NCBI GenBank assembly: GCA_903772945.1
Contig: CAICTM010001758.1
Span: forward strand, 1-23,128
Direction of reading: 5' to 3'
Origin: Seminavis robusta
Lineage: Eukaryota > Bacillariophyta > Bacillariophyceae > Naviculales > Naviculaceae
DNA length: 23,128 bases
Shown here: in pieces, positions 10,187 to 19,904 of the stretch
How the letters are laid out: each line of letters begins with the position of its first letter
How positions within the stretch are numbered: position 1 is the first letter of the stretch
The notes under the pieces: generated by a model
The model's input: the letters and a program-made list of their open reading frames with translations, nothing else
Told to the model about the DNA's origin: nothing
The model's database searches: none
Program-made: the position numbers and the translations under genes

Positions 10187-11588
10187 ACGATCCTAGTTTC
10201 TTCTGACTCAAGCTCGCCCGAAAGACACTTGCTGCTGTGGGCAATCCGTTCTGTGCTGCCCGTGCAGCCTGCGGTGGATTGGTGGCAACTTTTGGGAACG
10301 ATTTTGTTCGCTTGGGTGTCTTTTTGTCGTCTTCGTTCCTGGCGCCATCAGGATGGGCCAAGTTGCCTGCTGTGACGTACAAGCACTTCATGAACTGGTT
10401 GCTGTACGATGCTTCTTCTAGCGCTGTTTCTCCCCGTTTGGTCATTTTCTTGTTTGTCAGATAGAGTCGAATGAGGGCAAAGTTGAGCGGGATGGAATCG
10501 GCAATGGCCAGAGCCCCAATGTCTCCAATATTGTTGTTGGATAAGAACAGTTCGTGTACTGTGGTGTTAGTTTTCATCCCTTCCGATATGTATACGGCTC
10601 CTTCATCACCAATCTCATTGTTTCCCAAGTAGAGAACCTTCAGGCGGCAAGCTCCATACATGATACCCAATGCCTCGGCACCATCGTCTCCAATCTTGTT
10701 TTGATTCAAGAAGAGTTCTTGCAACACGGGATGATCCTTGAGAGCATTAGCCAACGCTTTGGCCCCAGGATTTGCAATGCTATTCTCGCGCAGATCTAAG
10801 GATAAGAGTCGTTTATTGCTGACCAAAGACTTTGCCAGCACCACGACGCCCTTGTCTTTGATTTGATTGCAACGAAGTGACAAGTTTTCCAACGGCACCT
10901 TGTTCTTGGCCAATACTTCTGCCAGCGCAATTAACCCACCGTCCTGTATCTTGTTGTCCCAAAGGTTGAGGTTCATCAGGGATCTATTGTAGTTCATGGC
11001 TTCAGCCAACGCCATCACATGAGCATTGCCTAAGGAGCGCTTCATGATATTGAGGAACTTGAGCGATTTGTCATTCTTGGCCAAGCGTCGACAGGCCGTG
11101 GCGACTGTGGATTGGTTGCCTAGAAACATGACCTTTTCGGATTTGACATTGGTGTGCCAGAGTGTGGAATTGGCTTTGAGGGCGCCAATCAACGCCTTCT
11201 TTCCCGCGTCGCCATCAAAACACACAGCGTCTACTACAATCCGTTCCAGTGTCTTGTTTTTCTGCAGAGCTTCTGCCAGCGCGGCTCCACCGTTCACCCC
11301 AAAGTGATTGTTCCTCAAGTCGACCATCTTGATGGTCTTGTTAAGTTTTAATGCTTCCGAAAGCTCCCAAGCGCCCAAATCTCCAATCTTATTCTTGGCC
11401 AGATTCAGGTTCTCCAGTTGCTGGTTCTTCCAGATAACCTTGGCCAGCGCCTGAGCTGACTTGTCGTTGAGTTTGAGGTCTTGCAGATTGAGCTTTTTCA
11501 GGTCGGGATCATTTGCCTTGAGACGTCTGTGAGCGTCTTGGAACGCCTGAGGCTGATCCTTTAGTTTATCTACCTTTTTGCTAGGCAT
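10185..11588 (-). CDS. Leucine-rich repeat protein (ribonuclease-inhibitor/NLRC3 type)
   Basis: Single-exon frame of 467 residues beginning at ATG 11588. About twelve repeats of roughly 28 residues follow the RI-type pattern LxxLxLxxNxIxDxGAxALAxAL. Examples are LENLNLAKNKIGDLGAWELS and LQELFLNQNKIGDDGAEALG. An irregular insertion near residues 115-180 interrupts the series. The C-terminal 60 residues are basic and low in Leu (KKTPKRTKSFPK). No NACHT, kinase, signal peptide or membrane segment is present, so it is probably a soluble scaffold or protein-binding protein; the partner is unknown. It is transcribed divergently from the hydrolase gene that starts at 12432. Confidence 0.9.
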   Translation of the reverse strand: MPSKKVDKLKDQPQAFQDAHRRLKANDPDLKKLNLQDLKLNDKSAQALAKVIWKNQQLENLNLAKNKIGDLGAWELSEALKLNKTIKMVDLRNNHFGVNGGAALAEALQKNKTLERIVVDAVCFDGDAGKKALIGALKANSTLWHTNVKSEKVMFLGNQSTVATACRRLAKNDKSLKFLNIMKRSLGNAHVMALAEAMNYNRSLMNLNLWDNKIQDGGLIALAEVLAKNKVPLENLSLRCNQIKDKGVVVLAKSLVSNKRLLSLDLRENSIANPGAKALANALKDHPVLQELFLNQNKIGDDGAEALGIMYGACRLKVLYLGNNEIGDEGAVYISEGMKTNTTVHELFLSNNNIGDIGALAIADSIPLNFALIRLYLTNKKMTKRGETALEEASYSNQFMKCLYVTAGNLAHPDGARNEDDKKTPKRTKSFPKVATNPPQAARAAQNGLPTAASVFRASLSQKKLGS

Positions 11589-12431
11589 TGTCGTGGGTAT
11601 ATTGTCGACTTTCTCTCCTTAATAATAGCTACTATTGTCTACCCTTGTACAGCAGAAACTGACTTCACCTGAAAGATCCGAGAAGATACCCAACCCACGG
11701 AACTTTTGCTAGCACCTGGTCCTATGTGGATACCCCTTCCCAGCAACTGATATACCCTGTTCTGTCAACAAGTGAAGAAGCTTTCATGCAGGCAATCGAC
11801 TACTACGGTACGTGTATCCGTTTGTCGCTTCGCAGAAGGTTTGTTGCTTTCTTGTTGTGGATGACGAGGACTGCATGAAGGCTTGACACTCTACCGCTCC
11901 AGGATGGAACCAGTGATGAGGGTCGAGAACATTGAAAAGATCGCGGAGCGGAATCGAAGTCTTGGAGCAGTGACTGGGATGACCAAAGGATGACCTTCCG
12001 GTGGAATAGCCAGTAGAGCTGAATTCTGTTCCCGTAAAGGGAAGAAACTCGACTTCGTTGGGTTTGGAGGGAGCGCGCTTTCGAGATCTTTCGGTTGGCC
12101 GCCAGACTTGATGATTCAATCTCCCGCCACCACGGTAAGCATGGCATCCATCAATTTCAAGTAGCCCGAGGTAGCAACGGCAAAGGTATTATGGCCTTCA
12201 AACTGTACTGTAGATCCAATAACCGCAAGTGTCAAGTTCAAGGCGGGCCGCCGACCTGAAAGATGCCACAGACCGATATCAAGGCCCCCATCCTGTACGT
12301 GCTCGGCTGGGACAGCACCAGCAGCAGTGGTCATTTTGCGGATCAAGCAGCAGTCATCACTGCGTGAACCATCCTGCGTCGTTGCTGCAAGTACCTACCA
12401 AAACAGCTTACCTATTTCTTCAAGATTGACT
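11589..12431. other. Divergent spacer between LRR gene and hydrolase gene
   Basis: This 843-bp stretch holds the presumptive promoters of two divergent genes. It also contains the interrupted minus-strand frame at 11891-12334 listed separately. No other signal is evident. Confidence 0.5.
11891..12334 (-). pseudogene. Interrupted open frame, unidentified
   Basis: From an ATG at 12334 one minus-strand frame reads 72 codons to a TGA at 12118-12116, then continues in the same frame for another 74 codons to a TAG at 11891. The composition on both sides of the TGA looks protein-like (for example IGLWHLSGRRPALNL before it and PLREQNSALLAIPPEGH after it), and the competing frames look less so. It may be a decayed gene, a gene with a small unrecognised intron, or chance. 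I do not recognise the family. It lies upstream of the LRR gene on the same strand. Confidence 0.3.
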
Positions 12432-14791
12432 ATGAAGTTGTGTTCCATTGGCCTTCTAGTGGCCATCGCCAGCCATGGCACCTTAGCAAAGAAGTATTAC
12501 AATCGTCAGATTGCCAACGACAGGACTGGCCTTTTGGGCCCACGTTCCCATCACATCTATGAATCCCAAGACGAAGAAGAAGAAGATGGAAATGATATCC
12601 GTAACCTCAGAGGAAACCAAGCAAGGAGGACTGAGGGTGAAACGGGACTGCCTCCCTTTGCTGATGATGATTATGAGGCACCTTCAGGTGGCAATGGCCA
12701 GTTCTACACTGCGGAATCATTGGACTTTTTCAAAAAGGGAATTGACCCAGAAAGTTTTGAATGGGTTGATCCCGATGCAATTGCTCCTGGAGCACAAACT
12801 TGTGGATTTCTCAAGGCGCCGCTCGGGTCCCTGCCTGATGTGATCTATCCCACAGTGGAGGTGTACGTCTGCATGCGATTTGCAGAGAATCAGCCTGCTC
12901 CCAAAGGAAACCTGTTCTCTCACTGTGGTGGTCCAGGGTCATTGAGTGGTTGTGGCTTGGGTGTCCCCTTTGAGTACTTGGGTCCAGAGATTGCGAATGA
13001 CTACAATCTTATCTCAATTGATCAGGTACGTTTGCAATGAGTATCCTTTGGTCCGAGCAATCAATATGACTAGCTAGTCATGAAGCCAACATGTGCTTGT
13101 ACCTACTTTGCAGCGAGGAATGGGACGTTCTTGGCCAAGCTTCGTCCAGGAGGAATGCTCCCTGAACTCATTTGAAAGGGATGAAAATGGTACCATCGTT
13201 CGTACAGTGACACCACCAATCCTTGAAGCTGATGCAGTAGAATTTACTGAAGAAAATATCAAGGCTGTTCTCCCTTTGATCCAGCAAAAAACTCGGGACT
13301 GCTGGACCTGCTCACAGTGTGACTTTCAATTAAATGCTACACAGGCTAGTGGGAATGTCACAAATTTCCACTTTTTGGAGTATTCGGGCACACGACAGTA
13401 AGGAAGAAGCATGTTTCTTGTTTCAGGTGCATGCTACTTTTTTGTACTGCTCTCATCTCTGTTTTCTTCTATGGTACACATCCCAGGTTGGCAGAGGATA
13501 GTAAGTGGGATGTGTGCATTGGGTGATCACAAACCATGATGTGCGCGTGAAGAACCTAACTAAGCTTCCCTTTCTCTCAGTTTTTCGCATGAGGCTTTTA
13601 TTGAATGCACCTCTAATGCATATGTATGGTATTTCCTATGGCACCGGGGTGTTTTCAACCTATGCAACCATATTTCCAGGCTTTACTGGGCTCCTTGTCC
13701 TTGACAGTAATGTGAGCCCAAATCCAGACTTTTACCACAATGCAAGGACAATGGCCATTGGATTCAACGAACGTATTGACTACATCATATTCTCTTGCAC
13801 TGCACGGAATGTTGTCAATCCTGGCAGCTGTCCGGTAGATGACATGAGGCAATGCATTCGGGACATCGACAGACTCCTTGAAGCTAAATATGACTCTACT
13901 CCTGGAGGAGCGGGCGCAGAAGACCTTCAACGTCTTGTTCAAATTATCCTTGCCAATGTTGACAGGGCTGAGGAAATCTGCAATGCAGCTGCAGATGGAG
14001 ATACTGATTTGATCTTAAAGATCAAGGATGAGCTGACACCGGAAGTCAATGAAGATGACCAAATGACAAAGTTCGACCTCAATCTAGCTGCACTTCCAAC
14101 TTGGCAGGTATTTGGTGTTTTTGACAACCCTGACTATACCATAATTGATGAAGGCATGCAAGTGTCCCTAAATATGGTCAGAAGTCAAGACCGTTCTGGG
14201 GCCATTTACGATGATGACAGGCTGGTCAAAGAAGCCATTGAAATCAATGAAAGGTATACAGGTGCTGGTACTGGGCTACCCGGGCAAGTTTTTCTGGCGG
14301 AGTATCTCCATGGGTATTATTGGCCAAAAGGGGCCCCTAGCTCGCCTGCTGGAAATGCATTCACAACAGGTAACCACTGCCAAAGTCCATCTTGGCTTGA
14401 CGTTTGTTTCGTTTTTCGTCTAACATGAGCATGTGTTGCAATTTGCTATGGCACCCACAGGAATCCTTGTTGGTCAACTGTTTGACTCAGCCACACCATA
14501 CACCTGGACACAAGAGATGAAGATGGCTTTTCCAAACACGCATCTACTGACAAGTCAATCTCTTTTCCATGGTCTTGGTGTCGCTGATCCTGATTGCCAG
14601 AGGCACGTGAAGGAATATTTCAAGCTTGGGTCTCCTCAGTTTACTGATGGAGAAGGTAAGCTGCCACGCTGAATGCATAGGGAGTCACTGTCAATCTGCC
14701 CTCTCTCACTTTTTACAATGATCTACTAGTTTGTGGAGCGGACTTCGCCAACCAGGATGCCCTGATCAACGTTTTCACTCCTCAGTTTTAG
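12432..14791 (+). CDS. Secreted alpha/beta hydrolase, peptidase S33 / TAP-like, six exons
   Basis: Exons are 12432-13025, 13114-13397, 13487-13500, 13581-14369, 14461-14655 and 14730-14791, which join in frame to 645 residues; introns are 74-91 bp with GT-AG borders. The start ATG gives a signal peptide (MKLCSIGLLVAIASHGTLA), followed by an acidic linker to about residue 115. Family motifs are the oxyanion loop SHCGGPGS (164-170), ISIDQRGMGRS across intron 1, the nucleophile elbow YGISYGTG (S316), the acid in GQLFDSATP (D569) and the histidine in SLFHG (H597). The last two match the TAP-like C-terminal domain. Such enzymes are usually amino- or tripeptidyl peptidases or esterases; the substrate is unknown. 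At 645 residues it is longer than the bacterial forms (about 450-520), mainly from the N-terminal linker and a large cap region. Confidence 0.88.
13487..13500 (+). other. 14-nt micro-exon (exon 3 of the hydrolase gene)
   Basis: Preceded by ACATCCCAG and followed by GTAAGTGGG, this 14-base exon supplies the last base of a Gln codon, Leu-Ala-Glu-Asp, and the first base of an Ile codon. With it the protein reads GTRQLAEDIFRMRLLL, which fits the conserved helix before the nucleophile elbow. Without it the frame is lost. Confidence 0.8.
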
Positions 14792-14997
14792 CTGGGAAGA
14801 AGTCATATGCACCGAACCAATGATGATGGCACCGAGAGCTCAAGTCCGCTTTGTGTGCATTTGTTGTTCAGGTCATCGAGACGATTGCTCTCTTATATGT
14901 TTACTTATCTTATTAGGCGGCTCCTACTTATCAAGGGAACAGCTATTCGCACAAAATTACAATTACTGTAGCATCAAACTTTTCCAAAATAGTGTCA

Positions 14998-17761
14998 CTA
15001 CTTGGCTTCAGAGCCCTTTTTGCTGGCAATGAAAACTTTCTTGAATTCGTCAAAAGACACAGTCCCAGAACCAGTCAAATCCATTGTCCGGATCAACTCT
15101 GAGACTTCCTTGTCCGAGTAGCTGGAATAAAATTCTCTCATCAAGTTGGCCACTTCTTCTTTGCTGAGATGATGAGGCCGCGAGGTGTCCGTTTTGACCG
15201 CGTCAAAGGCTTCCCGTGGGTTTTGGTAAGGAAACTCCTTGTTCAATCGCATCACCACGGCCTTTTTGAAATCACGGCGCATACAAAGATTGTGCAAGGA
15301 CGCCTTGATGTCTGGAGCTCTGCGCATTAGCTTTCGAAAGTCGCGCCCTTGCATCTCGTAAACCGTACAACCACTTTCAGTGGCGCATATTGCAGTGGCA
15401 CTACGCGGCCGACGGGTCAAAACGGAGTTTTCGCCACAGAGGTTGCCAGGTTGTGCCGAAAAGACCTTCTGGTCTCCCACCAAAATGTCAAATTCACCTT
15501 TCTCCATCAGAAACATGGAGTCTGTCGTGTCGCCAAATTCAAAGAGGGTCTCTCCGAACTGAAACTCGCGTTCGTTCAGTGTCTTTTGCAGTCGCAGAAT
15601 CATTTTGGCTCGATTCTTTTTGCGAATAATGTCCTTTTCTCGTAGGAACAAGTACAGCGCCGAATCAGACTTGGCAAGGTACTTGTCAAAGTATTCTCGA
15701 GACACTTCCATGGCATGGACGGGCGTATTGCAGTGGATTGTCGCGGATCTGATCTTTTTGGGACTGAGCAGAGCTCCTTCTCCGAAAAAGTCGCCGGAAC
15801 CTCGCTGGACGGTAAACCCTGTCTTGGTGGAAACTGTGATGTTTCCGGAGCTGATAAAGTACATTTTGTTTCCAACGTCCCCCTCCCGATAGACTACGTG
15901 TCCCTTGGGGAAGTATCGATTTTGCATGTGATCTGACAGTAATTCAGAGAATGCCGACAATGACAGGGGAGCCGCATCCGTTTCACTGAACCCCTTGAGC
16001 GAGACACCGTTATGGACCGATTGGAGATCGTAGAGGTCGATATGCCCCTTCTCTTCCGAGTCGAACCATCGAAATGATTTTTCCACCAGTGATTTTCGAC
16101 TGGAAGAATCATCCAGATTGTCCGACCCCGTGACAAGATTTTCAAAGACTGTTCTTTGAATGCCACTTTTATATCCATCTATGAGACACAACAAGGAAAG
16201 TATCGGTAAGTTAGAGACAAATATCCATGGAACCAGTGGAGAGTAGTTCAACATGGACTTACGATAAATGGACAATTTTTTGCCGGCCAATCTCATCTTG
16301 TCCGTCAATGCCGTTTCTCCCTTGACCCATGGATGTTGCAGCAGCGACAAGGCGTCCATTCTTGTTTTTGGGTTTGGATCCATGAGTCGTTCAATGAGGT
16401 CAACCGCCGATGCGGACAAGTGTGCTGTGATCGGTGAATCTCGCAGCGGTGGTGGTACTCCACTGACAATGGCTTTTGCGACTTCTTCATCCGTGGCTTG
16501 TCCTCTGATATCAAAGGGATGCATTCCCGTGAGCATAATGTATAGAATGATCCCTAGGCTCCACAAGTCCATGGATGGACGCATGACGTATCGTCCGTAG
16601 GGTCCCTCCCGGAGTGCTTCTGGTGGGCAGTACGCCAATGTTTTACCCGCAATGCCACCTTGTTCACCCGAGCCCACTCCTTGTTTATTGGAATCTTGCT
16701 CGTGGATATGAGCGCATCCAAAGTCTACCAGTTTAATGACGGCATCACTGGGATTCTTGGAACTGAGCATCTACTTGAACGGTGAGTTTTGGAGGATGGT
16801 TTTGCATTGGGGGTATCCATCCTTTCCATTGTACTAGCTGTTTGTATTACTTACCAGATTTTCTACTTGAACGGTGAGTTTTGGAGGATGGTTTTACATG
16901 GGGGGAATCCATCCTTTGCATTGCGGGGTGTATTACTTACCAGGTTTTAAATCGCCATGGGTGAGATTGAGTCCATGGATAAAGTATAGGGACGATGCTA
17001 CTTCTCGTATCAGACGGGCCGCATCGGCTTCTGAATAGGCACCCTTTTATCGTGGGAATCGATTGTGAGCAGTGATCCCTCATTCCTTGTTTTCGGTAGA
17101 TTCCACGTACCTGTTCCACTAGATGATCAAACATTTCTCCTCCCGACACGAGATCCAGTATCAGAATATAATGCCCTTTTTCATTGAAATGTTCTCGCAG
17201 GGAACAAATTCCCGGGTGTCCACCGGCCTTGCTAATGTGTAACAGTGCCGCCATTTCTCGGTAGAATTCGTCCTCGTTGGTGTACATTTTGGAAATTTTC
17301 TTGACGGCCACCTTTTCTCCGGTCCGTCGATCCGTGGCAACGTATACGGCTCCAAAGGATCCTTCCCCCAAGGGAGAATCCCAATCGACGTCGTAGCGAC
17401 TGTCCATGGAATCTTTGGTCGAGTTTTCATCCATTCGTCGGAGTGTTCGAAATCGTCGTAGATCGGCACTTTTTCGTTGTGGCAATACGTGTGGCTGTTG
17501 TTGTTGTTGTTGTAGGGCCTCGCAAGAAGATGTCATGGACGGAAACCATCTGGAGTTTTCAAGGGGCAGAGTCATATTCTTATTTGCATTCTCATGTTCA
17601 TTATTCGACCTTGCATTATTTTTGGACTGACGATCCAACTCTGCCAGCACCAGCAGGGACACGGCGGCACCGACAGGCCACCATTGCGATCTGGTTTGGC
17701 CCGGAAATGTGCCCGTGCGAATGGCTCTCTGAAGAATCGTCTTGGCTTTGCCTTTCCACAT
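14998..17761 (-). CDS. Protein kinase with two cyclic-nucleotide-binding domains and EF-hands, five exons
   Basis: Exons (minus) are 17761-17111, 17043-16941, 16862-16855, 16770-16263 and 16178-14998, giving 816 residues. The N-terminus is Arg/Lys-rich with a hydrophobic stretch (29-41), perhaps an organelle presequence or anchor, then a polyGln run (84-89). The kinase domain (about 126-410) has GEGSFGAVY (132-140), VAVKK (K154), HGDLKPEN (D248), DFG (270-272), CPPEAL and DLWSLG. It is CDPK/CaMK-like but has HGD instead of HRD. A degenerate EF-hand (463-475) precedes two CNB domains (about 505-595 and 616-715), with phosphate-binding-loop-like FFGEGALLSPKKIRSAT and CGENSVLTRRPRSAT. A good EF-hand loop (790-801, DLTGSGTVSFDE) ends the protein. 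This predicts joint control by Ca2+ and cyclic nucleotide. The gene converges with the hydrolase gene, 206 bp apart. Confidence 0.88.
16179..16262 (-). other. 84-bp stop-free intron of the kinase gene
   Basis: The GTAAGT donor and CTCATAG acceptor enclose 84 bases, a multiple of three, with no in-frame stop. Splicing joins LSIY-HGYKSGIQ. Retention would insert 28 mostly hydrophobic residues (for example PWIFVSNLPILSLLCL) just after the kinase domain. Splicing is favoured because the spliced linker resembles the CDPK-type junction and the borders are strong. Confidence 0.7.
16771..16940 (-). repeat. Pair of near-identical introns flanking an 8-nt micro-exon
   Basis: Intron A (16940-16863, 78 bp) and intron B (16854-16771, 84 bp) of the kinase gene both start GTAAGTAATACA and end CACCGTTCAAGTAG. 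Over their last 60 bases I count four mismatches; only the segment after the donor is diverged. Each contains an inverted repeat AGGATGG...CCATCCT. The 8 bases between them (16862-16855, AAAATCTG) complete Glu-Asn-Leu of the conserved KPENL motif. The 8 bases 5' of intron A are AAAACCTG, a 7/8 match to the micro-exon. Confidence 0.9.
17491..17511 (-). repeat. (CAA)n tract coding polyglutamine
   Basis: On the plus strand a TTG-rich run appears as TGTTGTTGTTGTTGT; on the coding strand it gives six consecutive Gln in the linker before the kinase domain. Confidence 0.7.
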
Positions 17762-18088
17762 TATTATTTTTTGTCACTGCAATGGGAATGTCCGAGGGGT
17801 AGCAAAAATGGATTGTCGCGTTAGCAAATCTTAGTTGGTCGAATCGAATCGAATCAAGAGTTAGTTGGCTTCCGTATCGGTTTGCTTTGGTAGATCCTTG
17901 CTTCAACACAGAGCATAGAGGGTGTGCCATTGGTTGGAAGAACGAGAAGAAAGCAATCAAAGTTACAACAAACAAAGTGGTTGAGTGACGTTCCATCCAA
18001 GCGGAAGATTGACCGTTGGCCAGGGTGTACGGTACAGTCGTATCCAACGCAAGTCCCGTGCCGATCCCTCTGGGTCACGCTTTGACAC

Positions 18089-18095
18089 TGACTCA
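18089..18095. promoter_or_regulatory. TGACTCA bZIP-type site (copy A)
   Basis: Exact AP-1/GCN4-type heptamer inside the dispersed repeat, conserved at the equivalent place in copy B. Function is inferred from the motif and its conservation only. Confidence 0.35.
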
Positions 18096-18120
18096 GAAGT
18101 TGAATCCAGTCGAAGTGAGT

Positions 18121-18145
18121 GACTCGACTCGACTCGACTCGACTC
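18121..18145. repeat. (GACTC)5 microsatellite
   Basis: Five perfect head-to-tail GACTC units inside copy A of the dispersed repeat. The equivalent place in copy B has GAGTC units, the reverse-complement sense. Confidence 0.95.
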
Positions 18146-18629
18146 AGTGGAAGGATTGATTCCAAGAAACGCCGCGGCAAATAATGGCAACACCACGACA
18201 CCACGACAGATGATCATCCCATCGGATGCACTTGTTGGTTGAATTCATCGCAAAATTGTCAATACGGTAGCGCTTTGGCCTGATCAACAACACAAACAGG
18301 GATTCTAAAGGTTTAAGTAGAGGTTGTGTCGGAAACTGCTGCTGCTGTTGCTGTTGTTGACTGGAAAATGAAGAGAGTTTTCGCGTGAATTCTCATTGGG
18401 GTTTGTCGTGCTTTTTACTACTACGGTACTAGTAGAATTGAGCCCTGGCAACAGTGACGACAACGGCAGCACAGAGTGGTAACCGCTTGAGGCTCTCCTT
18501 TCGAGCTCGGCCGGTCAGTCTCGCTCCAAGTGCCATCTCGCAACGTAAACACGAACACCAGGAATACAGGGCCACAACAACCAACAACGAGGTCGACGCA
18601 GAAAACACAGCAACCTGCTTCACTGTCGT

Positions 18630-19575
18630 ATGGCTTCCACCAACAGTAGTATCACCTGGACAGTGGCGAGTTTCCTTGCCAGTATCGGTGTGCATGAATC
18701 TGATACGGTATTGATTCAGCAGCTGCCAAACTGTTAGATGCTGGATACAAGACGGAAAAATATTTGCTGTCCGCTAAAAGTAAAGATACCGCTTCCGGTG
18801 ATCGACGTTCGTTCTTCTGAGGCAGCAAGAAACAGTACTGTAGCCAAAAGCAAATTGTTGCAAAACCTGTTGCTCCAAACAAACTGGTGAACGTGCAGTG
18901 TCCTGTCGGCTGTGGGCAGATGATAAGAAATCTACAAACTGCGGGCAAGGGATGATTTCGGTACTCTGAAAGATGAAGTTACAGCACCTGCCTCGATCCC
19001 TTCCAAGGTAGAGCTCTCGGCGCTCACCATCGAAGAATCAGAATTCGATCGTCATCACTGCTATCACCTACTCACGGGTACTGTATGCCCATGCAAGAGC
19101 TACTTCGAAACGCTGTGAGGGCGCGAGATAAGAATGTTTGTGTGGTGTCTGGAACGGCAATACAGTACGACCCAAGACAAACAATTTACTAGCAGCTCAC
19201 ATTATTGGGGTTGAGCGAGGTCTTGCAAAGGCAAGAGCAAAGGCCAACAAATGTTGAATCCCTATGACAGCTCTAATGGAACTGGTTGGCATTGCAAGCA
19301 TCGGCCGAAGAGCTCGCAATTGCCCAGGGATTGATGGAACCCGAAAACAATCTACCAGCGTTGCCAGCATCGTCCAACGGCGACGATTCCAAACCAGCGG
19401 CAAAGGAGGATGCCAAACCGCCGGCCAAGGAAAAGAAGACCCCTCCCAAGAAACGCCAGGCTTTGACTGACGTCTCGGCCAATCAGAAGACGGGGAAGCG
19501 GAGGCTTCCACCGACAACAACAAAAAGCCCAAGACTACTCACGCAAAGCGAGCAGCCATGCCCCAGGCGTCGTAG
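18630..19575 (+). pseudogene. Frameshifted pseudogene with an HNH-endonuclease-like core
   Basis: No long open frame exists, but a chain of protein-like pieces in changing frames runs left to right. From ATG 18630 comes a 35-codon piece (WTVASFLASIGVHESD). About 18711-18818, in another frame, gives AAKLLDAGYKTEKYLL, which resembles a helix-hairpin-helix/SAM-like module. About 18875-18950 gives VQCPVGCGQMIRN, possibly a zinc-binding motif. After a third frame (18945-19115), 19085-19190 reads RDKNVCVVSGT, 19183-19255 reads AAHIIGVERGLAKARA, and 19257-19275 reads NPYDSSNG. The order CVVSGT, AAHII, NxYDxxNG is characteristic of HNH nuclease domains. A Lys/Pro/Ala-rich tail follows (to about 19500), with a final frame change before TAG at 19573. 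Several shifts and stops make a working gene unlikely. The family call is by motif only. Confidence 0.55.
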
Positions 19576-19904
19576 ATTTGGATAATATCCATTTGCGAAT
19601 CATCAATGCCAAGAATCGGCGGCAACAACTAACTTTTCCCAGGGGTCTATCGAAACAACACACTCATTGCGATGAATACAAATAGATGTATCCATACCGG
19701 AGAGTTACTAGTAATGGAGGACAGTTTTTCTATGGAATTTCGATTTTAGTCCATTGTATCCTAGCTAGCCACTCGTTCCCTTACGAACATCACACAGCCG
19801 GGAGGATGTTGCGACCTTCTGGAGCCTTGTGCAATCATTTTGACACGCTCATCAAGTGAAGGATGGCCAGGGCGAATTCAGTTCCCCTGCATCAGTTCCG
19901 GTAT
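19576..19904. other. Spacer between the pseudogene and the ankyrin-like gene
   Basis: It holds the 3' flank of the pseudogene and of the convergent repeat-protein gene. I see no gene, repeat or structured element in it. Confidence 0.5.

Larger units (their letters stand above)
17983..18211 (+). repeat. Dispersed repeat, copy A
   Basis: Matches 21902-22128 in the same orientation as an ordered series of blocks: GTTCCAYCCAAGCG, GATTGACCGTTGGC, TCCAACGCAAGTCCCGTG, TGACACTGACTCAGAAG, AGTCGAA, CGCCGCG and ATGGCAACA...ACAGAT, separated by short indels. It sits 222-450 bp upstream of the kinase start codon. It includes TGACTCA at 18089-18095 and a GACTC microsatellite. Confidence 0.85.
17762..18629. 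other. Divergent spacer upstream of the kinase gene
   Basis: Contains the kinase promoter and 5' UTR (minus) and the region 5' of the HNH-like pseudogene (plus). The notable element is copy A of the dispersed repeat at 17983-18211. A CTG/TTG-rich run lies near 18338-18360. Small open frames here have no recognisable domain. Confidence 0.5.

Noticed and set aside
11803..12147. Two other overlapping minus-strand frames of about 110 codons
   Set aside because: Composition is less protein-like than the frame running 12334-11891, and they have no motif.
16771..16940. Explaining the paired introns as an assembly duplication
   Set aside because: The copies differ at several positions and by 6 bp in length, and the 8 bases between them are required for a conserved kinase motif, so a false join is unlikely.
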